A stretch of 27,531 nucleotides of DNA from JASFBA01 sp034433695. Its GTDB lineage: Bacteria > Chloroflexota > Chloroflexia > DTKN01. The stretch covers positions 1-27,531 of the forward strand of contig DAOUAK010000001.1 of assembly GCA_034433695.1 (NCBI GenBank), in the 5' to 3' direction. Below, in pieces: positions 14,162 to 21,491 of the stretch. The position numbers and the translations under genes were made by a program. The notes beneath the pieces are model-generated. The model was given only the letters and a program-made list of their open reading frames with translations, had not been told where the DNA came from and did not search any database. Position 1 is the first letter of the stretch. Every line of letters starts with the position of its first letter.

Positions 14162-15295
14162 ATGCCCTCTGAACGTATTCTGGTAACGGGTGGGGCCGGC
14201 TTTATCGGCTCGCACCTGGCGGATGCGCTGCTGGAGCGCGGCTATGCCGTGCGCGTCTATGACAACCTGGAGCCGCAGGTGCACGGGGGGCTGCGCGAGG
14301 AGGGGAAATGGCCGGCCTACCTCAACCCGGAGGCCGAGCGCATCCTGGGCGACGTCCGTGACCGCGAGACCCTGCGCCGGGCGCTCCAGAACGTAGACGT
14401 GGTTGTCCACCTGGCGGCGCGGGTGGGGGTGGGGCAGTCCATGTACGAGATCGAGCCGTATGTGGATGTCAATGTGCGCGGCACGGCGGTGCTGCTGGAC
14501 CTGCTGGCCAACGAGAAACACCGGGTGCGCCGGGTGGTGGTGGCCTCCTCGATGTCGGTCTATGGCGAAGGGCAGTATGAGTGTAGCCGTTGTGGTGTGG
14601 TCTATCCTCAGGTGCGCCTGGAGGAGCAGTTGCAGGCACGGGATTGGGAGATGCGCTGCCCCCATTGCGGGGAACAGGTATCGCCGCAACCCACCCCGGA
14701 AGAGAAACCGCTGGCCCCGACCTCGGTCTATGCTGTGAGCAAGCGCGACCAAGAGGAGATGTGTCTGGCAATAGGGCGGGCCTATGGCCTTCCCACCGTA
14801 GCGTTGCGTCTGTTCAACGTCTACGGCCCGCGGCAGGCGCTTTCTAACCCCTATACCGGTGTGGTGGCCATCTTCAGCAGCCGGCTACTGAACGGCCGGC
14901 CGCCGCTGGTGTACGAAGACGGACTCCAGCAGCGCGATTTTCTGCACGTCTCGGACGCGGTGCAGGCCTTTCTCCTGGCCATGGACCACGGAGGAACGGC
15001 TCACTGCGTGCTTAACGTGGGCACCGGCCGGCCGCTGACCATCCTCCAGGTGGCCGAGGCTCTGATCGCCCACTTGGGGAACGACCTATCTCCCGAAATT
15101 TCCGGCCAATTCCGGGCCGGCGATGTCCGCCATTGTTACCCCGACATCGCCCGCATCCAGGCCCTGGGCTACCGATGCCGATGGACTTTCGCCGAGGGTC
15201 TGGGAGAGACGGTAGAATGGGTTCGGCAACAGATGTCCACCGACCGCTTTGATCGAGCGCACGGCACCCTAAAACGACGAGGGTTGGTGAAATAA
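14162..15295 (+). CDS. NAD-dependent epimerase with zinc-ribbon insert, dTDP-L-rhamnose 4-epimerase-like
   Basis: A 377-residue extended short-chain dehydrogenase/reductase. The Rossmann motif is VTGGAGFIGSHLADALL at residue 8; the catalytic tyrosine is in SVYAVSKRDQEEM (YxxxK). An insertion holds C141xxC144 and C166xxC169 (CSRC...CPHC), a probable zinc ribbon. This insert, together with LFNVYGPRQALSNPYTGV and EDGLQQRDFLHVSD, is the pattern I associate with dTDP-L-rhamnose 4-epimerases (WbiB-like), which convert dTDP-L-rhamnose to dTDP-6-deoxy-L-talose. Family is certain; the substrate is by resemblance. It would provide a 6-deoxy-sugar for the locus. No strong Shine-Dalgarno is seen before ATG 14162. 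Confidence 0.85.
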   Translation: MPSERILVTGGAGFIGSHLADALLERGYAVRVYDNLEPQVHGGLREEGKWPAYLNPEAERILGDVRDRETLRRALQNVDVVVHLAARVGVGQSMYEIEPYVDVNVRGTAVLLDLLANEKHRVRRVVVASSMSVYGEGQYECSRCGVVYPQVRLEEQLQARDWEMRCPHCGEQVSPQPTPEEKPLAPTSVYAVSKRDQEEMCLAIGRAYGLPTVALRLFNVYGPRQALSNPYTGVVAIFSSRLLNGRPPLVYEDGLQQRDFLHVSDAVQAFLLAMDHGGTAHCVLNVGTGRPLTILQVAEALIAHLGNDLSPEISGQFRAGDVRHCYPDIARIQALGYRCRWTFAEGLGETVEWVRQQMSTDRFDRAHGTLKRRGLVK

Positions 15296-15329
15296 ATACG
15301 CCTATATCTCGATCCATAAATGGCCGATA

Positions 15330-15366
15330 CCCCACGCCGTGGGGGCCGCCGGCTCTGGTAGCCGGC
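15330..15366 (+). repeat. Two adjacent perfect hairpins before HEPN/MNT pair 2
   Basis: CCCCAC/GTGGGG (15330-15335, 15339-15344, 3-nt loop) is followed by GCCGGCT/AGCCGGC (15348-15354, 15360-15366, 5-nt loop). They lie between the epimerase and HEPN gene 2 and have no T-run after them. They could attenuate or protect the transcript, or mark an insertion boundary. Confidence 0.55.
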
Positions 15367-15391
15367 CGAAAGACGGGCTTCTGGGGGGCAT

Positions 15392-15793
15392 ATGAATATG
15401 CAAAGAAGTCGAGATTGGCTGGATCAGGCAAAACGGGACCTGGAACACGCCCGTCGGAGCATTGACCTGGGCCACTTTGAATGGGCGTGCTTTGCTTCTC
15501 AGCAGGCGGCCGAGAAAGCCCTCAAGGCCCTTCACCTCCGTCAGGGCACGGTGGCCTGGGGGCATTCCGTTTTTGAGTTGCTGGATGGCCTGTTGGAAGG
15601 GCACCGGCCAGCAGCAGATTTACTGGACAGGGCGAAGGTGCTGGATCGCTTCTACATTCCTTCGCGCTATGCCAATGCTCATCCGTCTGGCCCGCCTTAC
15701 CGGTATTACACCCATGCCGATGCCGAGCAGGCGGTGGCCATCGCCGAAGAGATTGTGGCTTACTGTGAGCGCCAGATTCTTCAGGCTGGATAG
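15392..15793 (+). CDS. HEPN-domain toxin-like protein 2 (intact)
   Basis: A 133-residue all-helical HEPN protein, probable RNase toxin of a HEPN/MNT module. Motifs: RDWLDQAKRDLEHARRSIDLG, FEWACFASQQAAEKALKALH and FYIPSRYANAHPSG, the last with R-x4-H as the presumed catalytic pair. It is a clear paralogue of the broken HEPN gene at 13388, sharing AWGH, VLD.FYIPSRY and the whole QQAAEKA helix. ATG 15392 is preceded by GGGGGG; ATG 15398 is possible. The 3' end overlaps the nucleotidyltransferase by 29 nt. It is the only HEPN gene of the three in this window without a lesion. Confidence 0.87.
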   Translation: MNMQRSRDWLDQAKRDLEHARRSIDLGHFEWACFASQQAAEKALKALHLRQGTVAWGHSVFELLDGLLEGHRPAADLLDRAKVLDRFYIPSRYANAHPSGPPYRYYTHADAEQAVAIAEEIVAYCERQILQAG

Positions 15794-16148
15794 AGAGAAA
15801 ATACAGGAGAATATCCGGGCTTATGCCCGTCAACTGGCCGAAGACCCGGAGGTGCTGGCGGTTGTGCTCTTCGGTTCCCTGGCCCGCGGGGAGGCTACGG
15901 CGATGAGTGATGCCGATGTCCTGATCCTCCTCCGCGACTCCCTTCGACCTTTCCATGAACGCATGCCGGACTTTTTGAGGTCCGGTGTGGGCATTAGCCT
16001 GGATGTATTTCCCTACACCCTATCAGAAGCGGCCCAGGCGGTGCGTGAGGGTTGGGGCGTCGTTGCCATAGCCCTGCAGGAGGGGGTCTGGCTGGTAGAT
16101 AAGGAAAGAGTGAAAGAGCAATTGTTGGCGATTTTGCGTACGGTGTGA
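15765..16148 (+). CDS. MNT-type nucleotidyltransferase 2 (antitoxin-like)
   Basis: A 127-residue minimal nucleotidyltransferase. The motif LFGSLARGEATAMSDADVLILL carries GS and D-x-D, and a third acidic strand is in ISLDVFPY. Members paired with HEPN proteins are antitoxins that transfer AMP to the toxin. GTG 15765 is chosen because it keeps the overlap with HEPN gene 2 and gives a normal N-terminal helix (REKIQENIRAYARQL). Longer frames from 15462 are shadows of the HEPN gene. The pair is wedged between the epimerase and the ABC permease. Catalysis looks possible. Confidence 0.85.
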   Translation: MSARFFRLDREKIQENIRAYARQLAEDPEVLAVVLFGSLARGEATAMSDADVLILLRDSLRPFHERMPDFLRSGVGISLDVFPYTLSEAAQAVREGWGVVAIALQEGVWLVDKERVKEQLLAILRTV

Positions 16149-16184
16149 TCTTGTACTGCTTAGAGGAAAGAAGGTCTAGCCCTC

Positions 16185-17042
16185 ATGAAGGCCCCCGTTC
16201 AGCACCCGGCGACGGCCTCTGACATCCCTACCATCGTCATCCGCCCGACGCGCGGTTGGGCTGCGTTACGCCTCAGGGATGTCTGGGAATACCGCGAACT
16301 GCTCTACTTCCTGGTCTGGCGCGACCTGAAGGCGCGCTATAAGCAGACCCTTCTGGGGATCGGCTGGGTCATCCTGCAGCCCCTCCTGGCCACCGTGATC
16401 TTCAGTCTGGTCTTCGGCCTCCTGGTCCAAGTGCCCACACAAGGGGTCCCCTATCCCCTCTTTGCCTATGCCGCCCTGCTTCCCTGGAACTATTTTGCCG
16501 AGGCGTTGCGGCGTTCCAGCACCAGCGTCGTCAATAACGCCCACCTGATCACGAAGGTTTACTTTCCCCGGCTGCTCCTGCCCCTCTCGGGGGCGCTGTC
16601 CAGCCTGGTGGACTTGGGGCTGGCCTTTGTGGTGCTGATCGGCATGATGGTCTATTACCGGGTGGCCCTGACCCCGGCCCTCTTGTTGCTGCCGGCCCTG
16701 ATCCTGCTGGCGATGGCTACGGCGTTGGGGGTAAGCCTCTGGCTGGCCGCGCTGAACGTGCAGTACCGCGACGTGAACTACATCATCCCTTTCCTGACCC
16801 AGGTATGGATGTACGCTACGCCGGTGGTCTATTCTGCCACGATCGTCCCCGAGCGCTGGCGGGTGCTCTACGGGTTGAACCCGATGGTCGGCGTGGTGGA
16901 GGGCTTTCGCTGGGTCCTCCTGGGCCAGGGCCGGCCGCCGGGGCCGCTCCTGTGGGTTTCGCTGGGCGTGGTCCTTGTGTTGCTCCTGGGCGGCCTCTTT
17001 TTCTTCCGCCATATGGAGCGGTCGTTTGCGGATGTGATATAA
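16185..17042 (+). CDS. wzm: ABC-2 type polysaccharide export permease (Wzm family)
   Basis: A 285-residue integral membrane protein with about six helices. The N-terminal amphipathic motif is YFLVWRDLKARYKQTLLGIGWVILQPLL, diagnostic of Wzm/TagG/KpsM-like permeases. Later come AALLPWNYFAEALRRSSTSVV, NAHLITKVYFPRLLLPLS and YRDVNYIIPFLTQVWMYATPVVYS. It forms the membrane channel for lipid-linked glycan export with the ATPase at 17862. The two are separated by HEPN/MNT pair 3, whereas wzm and wzt are normally adjacent, so the toxin module looks inserted. ATG 16185 has GAAAGAAGG upstream. Its TAA overlaps an extended -10 promoter for the next genes. Confidence 0.92.
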   Translation: MKAPVQHPATASDIPTIVIRPTRGWAALRLRDVWEYRELLYFLVWRDLKARYKQTLLGIGWVILQPLLATVIFSLVFGLLVQVPTQGVPYPLFAYAALLPWNYFAEALRRSSTSVVNNAHLITKVYFPRLLLPLSGALSSLVDLGLAFVVLIGMMVYYRVALTPALLLLPALILLAMATALGVSLWLAALNVQYRDVNYIIPFLTQVWMYATPVVYSATIVPERWRVLYGLNPMVGVVEGFRWVLLGQGRPPGPLLWVSLGVVLVLLLGGLFFFRHMERSFADVI

Positions 17043-17043
17043 T
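17035..17043 (+). promoter_or_regulatory. Extended -10 promoter (TGATATAAT) before MNT 3
   Basis: TG at 17035-17036, one base, then TATAAT at 17038-17043. The -35 position (GGAGCG) is poor, so it would rely on the extended -10. A start near 17050 gives a 35-nt leader to GTG 17085. It overlaps the stop of the permease gene and could give HEPN/MNT pair 3 its own transcription. Confidence 0.5.
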
Positions 17044-17084
17044 GCGAATGTGGTAGGCCCAATATGCGAGGAGGAAAGGACATC

Positions 17085-17432
17085 GTGGCCGTAGAGAGAG
17101 GGAAAAGTAAAGCAACGGCGGTGGACCCTGAGGTGCTGGCGGAAGTCGTTCGCCGCATTGTGGAAGTGGCCAAGCCGGACAAGATTATCCTCTTTGGCTT
17201 CGCTGCCCGAGGCGAGATGGGACCCGACAGCGATCTGGACCTTCTGGTGATCAAAAGCGGTGAGTTCGACCGAAGCCAATTGGTCGGCGATATCTACCTG
17301 AATTTGCACGGGGTTGGACAGGCGGTGGATGTGATTCTGGTCACCCCGGAACAGGTCGAGCGATATCGCAACACCCATTGCCTTGTCATTGCCCCTGCTT
17401 TGCGCGAGGGAAAGGAGATCTATCGTGCCTGA
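17085..17432 (+). CDS. MNT-type nucleotidyltransferase 3 with altered active site
   Basis: A 115-residue minimal nucleotidyltransferase. It reads IILFGFAARGEMGPDSDLDLLVI; the usual GS of the nucleotide-binding motif is GF here, because the Ser codon TCC has become TTC. The D-x-D pair and the later VDVILV strand remain. Loss of this serine is expected to weaken or abolish nucleotide transfer. GTG 17085 follows GAGGAGGAAAGG; ATG 17064 lies before that Shine-Dalgarno and is less likely. It overlaps the HEPN gene start by 8 nt. Order here is MNT then HEPN, opposite to pairs 1 and 2, and the sequence is less like them, so it is an independent module. Confidence 0.82.
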   Translation: MAVERGKSKATAVDPEVLAEVVRRIVEVAKPDKIILFGFAARGEMGPDSDLDLLVIKSGEFDRSQLVGDIYLNLHGVGQAVDVILVTPEQVERYRNTHCLVIAPALREGKEIYRA

Positions 17433-17858
17433 GCGCCTTTCTCCGGAGGACCCCAGGGAATGGCTGAACCGAGCCAGAAGCAACTTGATGTTGGCCCGGA
17501 CAAGGGGGCCCGACGTTTATCTGGAAGACTTGTGCTTCAATGCTCAACAGGCGGCAGAGAAAGCGATCAAAGCCCTTTTGATCCAATATAACATAGAATT
17601 TCCTTACGTTCATGACCTTTCCAGTCTGCTGACCCTGCTTGAAGGGCAGGTCAAGAGATTCCGGGGACTGTCAAGCAGGCCGAACGGCTCACGCGGTTCG
17701 CCGTCTTTACCCGCTATCCCGGTATATCGCCGCCGGTCACTCAGGAGGAATACGAAGAAGCGGTATCGTTGGCGGAGGCTGTTGTGCGGTGGGCTGAAGA
17801 AGTCGTGGAAGCCTGCTTGGCCCATCCTCCGGAGGAGCACCCTGGCCGGGAGCACTGA
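17425..17858 (+). pseudogene. HEPN-domain protein 3, frameshifted
   Basis: The first half reads WLNRARSNLMLARTRGPDVY, LCFNAQQAAEKAIKALLIQ and FPYVHDLSSLLTLLE, a standard HEPN protein. Near 17641-17650 the frame breaks: the family-like continuation IPGTVKQAERLTRFAVFTRYPG and YEEAVSLAEAVVRWAEEVV lies in another frame, from 17649 to TGA 17856-17858. Without the shift the product would be about 144 residues. The TRYPGISPP segment lacks the His of R-x4-6-H, so even the restored protein may not be a standard HEPN nuclease. GTG 17425 has AAAGGAG upstream. It ends 3 nt before the wzt ATG. True decay or a homopolymer (GGG) sequencing error are both possible. Confidence 0.8.
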
Positions 17859-17861
17859 ATC

Positions 17862-19130
17862 ATGAGCGACATCGCCATCCGCGTGGAACACCTGAGCAAG
17901 CGCTACCGTATCGGCGGCCGGCAGCAGGTGGCCTACCGCACCTTCCGGGAGGCCGTCGGCGAGGCTTTCCTTTCCCCCTTCCGCCGCCTTCGCAGGGTGC
18001 TCGAACGTCCAGCCTTCAACGTTCAACCTTCCAACGATCCCTACATCTGGGCGCTGAAAGACGTTTCCTTCGAGGTTCGTCGCGGCGAGGTGGTAGGCAT
18101 CATCGGGCGAAACGGGGCGGGGAAGACGACGCTCTTGAAGATCCTCTCCCGTATCACCGAGCCGACGGAGGGCTATGCCGAGATTCGCGGGCGGGTGGGG
18201 TCGCTCCTGGAGGTAGGCACCGGCTTTCACCCGGAACTCACGGGCCGGGAGAACATCTACCTGAACGGGGCCATCCTGGGGATGAAAAAAGCGGAGATTG
18301 ACCGCAAGTTCGACGAGATCGTGGCCTTTGCCGAGATCGAAAAGTTCCTGGACACCCCGGTGAAGCACTACTCCAGCGGCATGTACGTCCGGCTGGCCTT
18401 CGCCGTAGCCGCCCACCTGGAGCCGGAGATCCTGCTGGTGGACGAGGTGCTAGCCGTCGGCGATGCTGCCTTCCAGAAAAAGTGCCTGGGGAAAATGGGG
18501 GATGTGGCCAGGGAGGGACGGACGGTGTTGTTTGTGAGCCATCAAATGAACTCGATTCGGCGACTTTGTGAACGTTGCATATGGCTCGATGCGGGAAATG
18601 TCCAAATGATTGATTCTGTCTTGAAAGTAGTTTCTGCCTACGAGACAACAACGCTCTCAACTCGTGTAGATGATGGCGAGCGGACAGGCAATAGTAGCTC
18701 TTCGGCCCAATTTCTACGTTGGGAGGTTGTAGAGCCCCGGTGCGAACAACCCAATTGGGTAAAGAGCTTAGGGCCGGTAACATTCAAAACAGTCGTTAGG
18801 ATAAGCAAGCCTGTCAAGAGAGGTACTCATGGTATTGCGTTGCGGAACAGTGATAATCAGCTCATCTGGGGATGGGCAACTTACAATCTTACGCTGGATC
18901 CAGGTATCGTTGAATTTGTCTATAGGTTACCTGGTTTACCAATCCGACCTGGGGTGTATCACTTTCATGTTAGTTTATATGATGATACAACGCTTATAGA
19001 TGAATGGAGTTGTGTTCCAGAGTTAATCATCGCAACTGACCCTTTGACCCATCCTCGTGATGAATGGTCTGGGATTCTCAATATACCTTGTGATTTCCGA
19101 GTGTGCACGGAGGAGGACATCAATGGATAA
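17862..19130 (+). CDS. wzt: ABC polysaccharide export ATPase with C-terminal glycan-binding domain (Wzt family)
   Basis: A 422-residue cytoplasmic ATPase energising glycan export through the permease at 16185. Order: start IAIRVEHLSKRYRIGG; linker with an in-frame heptamer insert (residues about 47-59); WALKDVSFEVRRGEV; Walker A GRNGAGKTT (about 82-90); Q-loop region; signature HYSSGMYVRLAFA; Walker B ILLVDEVLAVGD; H-loop LFVSHQM. From about residue 225 to the end is a Wzt_C-like beta domain (TFKTVVRISKPV, HGIALRNSDNQLIWG, YHFHVSLYDD), which in characterised Wzt proteins recognises the glycan end. Composition drops from about 60% GC to under 50% near 18530, right after the H-loop, suggesting exchange of the specificity domain. 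The next gene overlaps its stop by 8 nt. Confidence 0.92.
   Translation: MSDIAIRVEHLSKRYRIGGRQQVAYRTFREAVGEAFLSPFRRLRRVLERPAFNVQPSNDPYIWALKDVSFEVRRGEVVGIIGRNGAGKTTLLKILSRITEPTEGYAEIRGRVGSLLEVGTGFHPELTGRENIYLNGAILGMKKAEIDRKFDEIVAFAEIEKFLDTPVKHYSSGMYVRLAFAVAAHLEPEILLVDEVLAVGDAAFQKKCLGKMGDVAREGRTVLFVSHQMNSIRRLCERCIWLDAGNVQMIDSVLKVVSAYETTTLSTRVDDGERTGNSSSSAQFLRWEVVEPRCEQPNWVKSLGPVTFKTVVRISKPVKRGTHGIALRNSDNQLIWGWATYNLTLDPGIVEFVYRLPGLPIRPGVYHFHVSLYDDTTLIDEWSCVPELIIATDPLTHPRDEWSGILNIPCDFRVCTEEDING
18002..18038 (+). repeat. Heptamer array F, five units, inside wzt
   Basis: Cores AAC 18004, AGC 18011, AAC 18018, AAC 18025, AAC 18033 (spacing 7,7,7,8). It encodes ERPAFNVQPSND in the linker between the N-terminal strand region and WALKDVSFEV, where related ATPases have a short variable loop. 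Reading frame is kept. Confidence 0.8.
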
Positions 19131-20721
19131 GGGTTGGGTGTTCGATGCCCCGCATGCTCGACTCCTTAGTGAACGCAGGAAGGAATTCTTGAACCGCCTG
19201 CTACAGGAATTGCGTGGAGTCCTTGATCTAAAGACAGCACTCGACGTTGGCTGTGGAATAAGGGTTTTTTCAAAGTATCTATCGAGTTTGGGCTTAAAGG
19301 TTACCTCATTTGATGCCAGAGAAAACAATATCGCAGAGGCGAGAAGGCGGTGTCCTGAGGTTGATTTCCACGTTCTGGACGTGGAAGACTCACGAATTCG
19401 GCAGCTGGGTCAATTTGACTTGGTGCTCTGCTTCGGTTTGCTTTACCATTTAGAGAATCCCTTTCGGGCCGTTCGGAACCTTTATGCTGTCACCGGGAAG
19501 GTTCTAATCATCGAGACAATGGTTTCGCCGAGTCAATCTCCCGTGGCAACACTCATGAGCGAATGTCATGGAGAGGATCAGGCGGTGCATTACGTTGCGT
19601 TTGTTCCTTCTGAAGCATGTCTAATCAAGATGCTGTATCGCGCTGGTTTTGCTCAAGTCTACAACACCACAGAACTACCTAACCATGAGGATTATAGAGC
19701 ATCGTTTTCTCACCAGCGGCGCCGTACGGTGCTGGTTGCTTCAAAGATCAATCTTGGGTCTTCTTTGCTGCGATGGATTCCAGAACCACAACCAATCAGG
19801 CCGGATATATGGCAAACGAGACTAGGATTCGAAGTACAACGCATTGCTAGTTCTTATAGTTCCTTACGTTCCAAAGTCCGCCTGCGCTCAAGAATTCGTG
19901 CTATTCTTGCAAGGGTCTCACGACGATTACCGGTGCTGACCCGCCTACCTTGGAGGGGGACGGTACTGGCATGGAATGACGTGATGGGGCAGCACCTCCG
20001 CAAGCACGATGACTTTGAACAGGGAGAGCAGGCTTTCCTCTTGCAGTTTTTACAGCCAGGGATGGTTGTTCTCGACATCGGTGCGCATCAAGGGCTCTAC
20101 ACATTATTAGCATCTGAGAAGGTTGGGTCGTCCGGTCAAGTCTTCGCTTTTGAGCCATCGCCGCGCGAGTTGCGAAGGTTGCGCTGGAATTTGCTGATCA
20201 ATCGGTGTCGCAATGTTCGTGTCGTGCCTTCGGCAGTTGGCAGCCACGAAGGAACGGCGGAACTCTTCGTCTGTCTCGGTCAGGAGACCGGATGCAATAG
20301 CCTGCGTCCGCCCGCAGTTTCTGAGCCTGTCAGCAAGGTTCAGGTGCCGATCACAACGCTTGATCGTTACCTTGAAAGAATCGGAACTAACAAGGTGAAC
20401 TTTGTCAAAATAGATGTTGAGGGCGCAGAGTTAGAGGTGCTCAAGGGGGCGCGCAGATTGCTGAGTGATTGTAGACCTCTTATTCTCTGCGAACTCGCTG
20501 ATGTTCGCACTGAGCCCTGGGGTTATCCGAGTCTGGAGATCTACCAATTTCTGGCTGCTCGCGGCTATCGGTGGTTCTCCATCACGCCGGAGGGGCGACT
20601 GCAACCTTGCCCCAGGAAAGAACACTTCCATGAGAACCTGATCGCTGTGCCTGAAGAGAAACTTGGGTCTGTCGCAACCTTTCTGGAAGAGTCTGGAGAC
20701 CAATGCATCGAGTCATCATAA
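19123..20721 (+). CDS. Two-domain methyltransferase: class I SAM domain fused to FkbM domain
   Basis: A 532-residue protein. Domain 1 (about 1-215): ALDVGCGIRVFSKYLS (SAM motif I), FDLVLCFGLLYHLENPFRAVRN (acceptor region of small-molecule methyltransferases). Domain 2 (about 290-520): VVLDIGAHQGLYTLLAS, VFAFEPSPRELRRL and NFVKIDVEGAELEVLKGA, the FkbM methyltransferase motifs. Both would methylate sugars or related groups; in Wzt systems terminal methylation can cap chains for export. Start ATG 19123 has GGAGGA upstream and overlaps the wzt stop, so it is coupled to wzt. It lies wholly in the AT-richer island (about 18.53-20.8 kb), and was probably acquired with the Wzt C-terminal domain. Acceptor unknown. 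Confidence 0.87.
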   Translation: MDKGWVFDAPHARLLSERRKEFLNRLLQELRGVLDLKTALDVGCGIRVFSKYLSSLGLKVTSFDARENNIAEARRRCPEVDFHVLDVEDSRIRQLGQFDLVLCFGLLYHLENPFRAVRNLYAVTGKVLIIETMVSPSQSPVATLMSECHGEDQAVHYVAFVPSEACLIKMLYRAGFAQVYNTTELPNHEDYRASFSHQRRRTVLVASKINLGSSLLRWIPEPQPIRPDIWQTRLGFEVQRIASSYSSLRSKVRLRSRIRAILARVSRRLPVLTRLPWRGTVLAWNDVMGQHLRKHDDFEQGEQAFLLQFLQPGMVVLDIGAHQGLYTLLASEKVGSSGQVFAFEPSPRELRRLRWNLLINRCRNVRVVPSAVGSHEGTAELFVCLGQETGCNSLRPPAVSEPVSKVQVPITTLDRYLERIGTNKVNFVKIDVEGAELEVLKGARRLLSDCRPLILCELADVRTEPWGYPSLEIYQFLAARGYRWFSITPEGRLQPCPRKEHFHENLIAVPEEKLGSVATFLEESGDQCIESS

Positions 20722-21491
20722 CGGCGCCTGTCTACTTGCCGGACTGGCTTTATCGGCTGTTGCGGGCGCTGAAACATAGGTTCAAACCACCACGCCGTGC
20801 TGAGACAGGTGGTGCGAGCAATGTGAATCTGCTCGGCGACCGCGACATCGAGTGGTCATGGGTCGCTTCTCAGATGCCTTCAGGGCCTGGCGAAGCGCTG
20901 GATTTTGGCTCTGGGGGAAGCCATCTCGCCCTGATCGCTGCGCAACGGGGCTTTAACGTGACGGCGGTGGACCTGGAACCTGTCCATTGGCCTTACGTTC
21001 ACCCCGCGATGCGCTTCATCCGGGGCGATATTCTGAAACTCCCTTTGCCCAAGGAGCATTTCGACCTGGTCATCAACTGCTCGACGGTGGAGCACGTCGG
21101 GCTGGCAGGACGCTACGGCGTAACCGAAAGCCGACCCGACGGCGACCTGGAGGCCATGGCCCGTCTCAGGGAACTGATGAAGCCGGGCGCGGTCATGCTG
21201 TTGACGATTCCCGTAGGACGGGATGCTGTGTTCGCGCCGCTATGCCGGGTCTATGGCAGAGAGCGTCTGCCCCGCCTGCTGGAGGGCTTTGTTGTGGAAA
21301 AGGAGGCCTTCTGGGTCAAGGACCAGGAGAACCGCTGGGTGCAGGCCGATAAGGAAACGGCGCTGGACTTTGAAGCCTCCGCGGGTTCGTGGGATCCATT
21401 GCAAAACATCTATGCGCTGGGGTGTTTTGTGTTGAGGAAACCTGACTGGGGAGCATCAGGAGATGGAGGAGTTCCGCTACGTGACCATTGA
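20703..21491 (+). CDS. Class I SAM-dependent methyltransferase
   Basis: A 262-residue soluble enzyme. After a short N-terminal region (LPDWLYRLLRALKHRF) the SAM fold begins with EALDFGSGGSHLALIAAQRGFNVTAVDLEP (motif I and acidic end of strand 2), then FIRGDILKLPLPKEHFDLVINCSTVEHVG. The C-terminal part has GAVMLLTIPVGRDAVFAPL. The start ATG 20703 overlaps the previous stop by 19 nt. Composition returns to high GC during the first 150 bp, so the island boundary lies in or just before this gene. Likely modifies a glycan or lipid-linked sugar; the substrate is not readable. Confidence 0.82.
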   Translation: MHRVIITAPVYLPDWLYRLLRALKHRFKPPRRAETGGASNVNLLGDRDIEWSWVASQMPSGPGEALDFGSGGSHLALIAAQRGFNVTAVDLEPVHWPYVHPAMRFIRGDILKLPLPKEHFDLVINCSTVEHVGLAGRYGVTESRPDGDLEAMARLRELMKPGAVMLLTIPVGRDAVFAPLCRVYGRERLPRLLEGFVVEKEAFWVKDQENRWVQADKETALDFEASAGSWDPLQNIYALGCFVLRKPDWGASGDGGVPLRDH

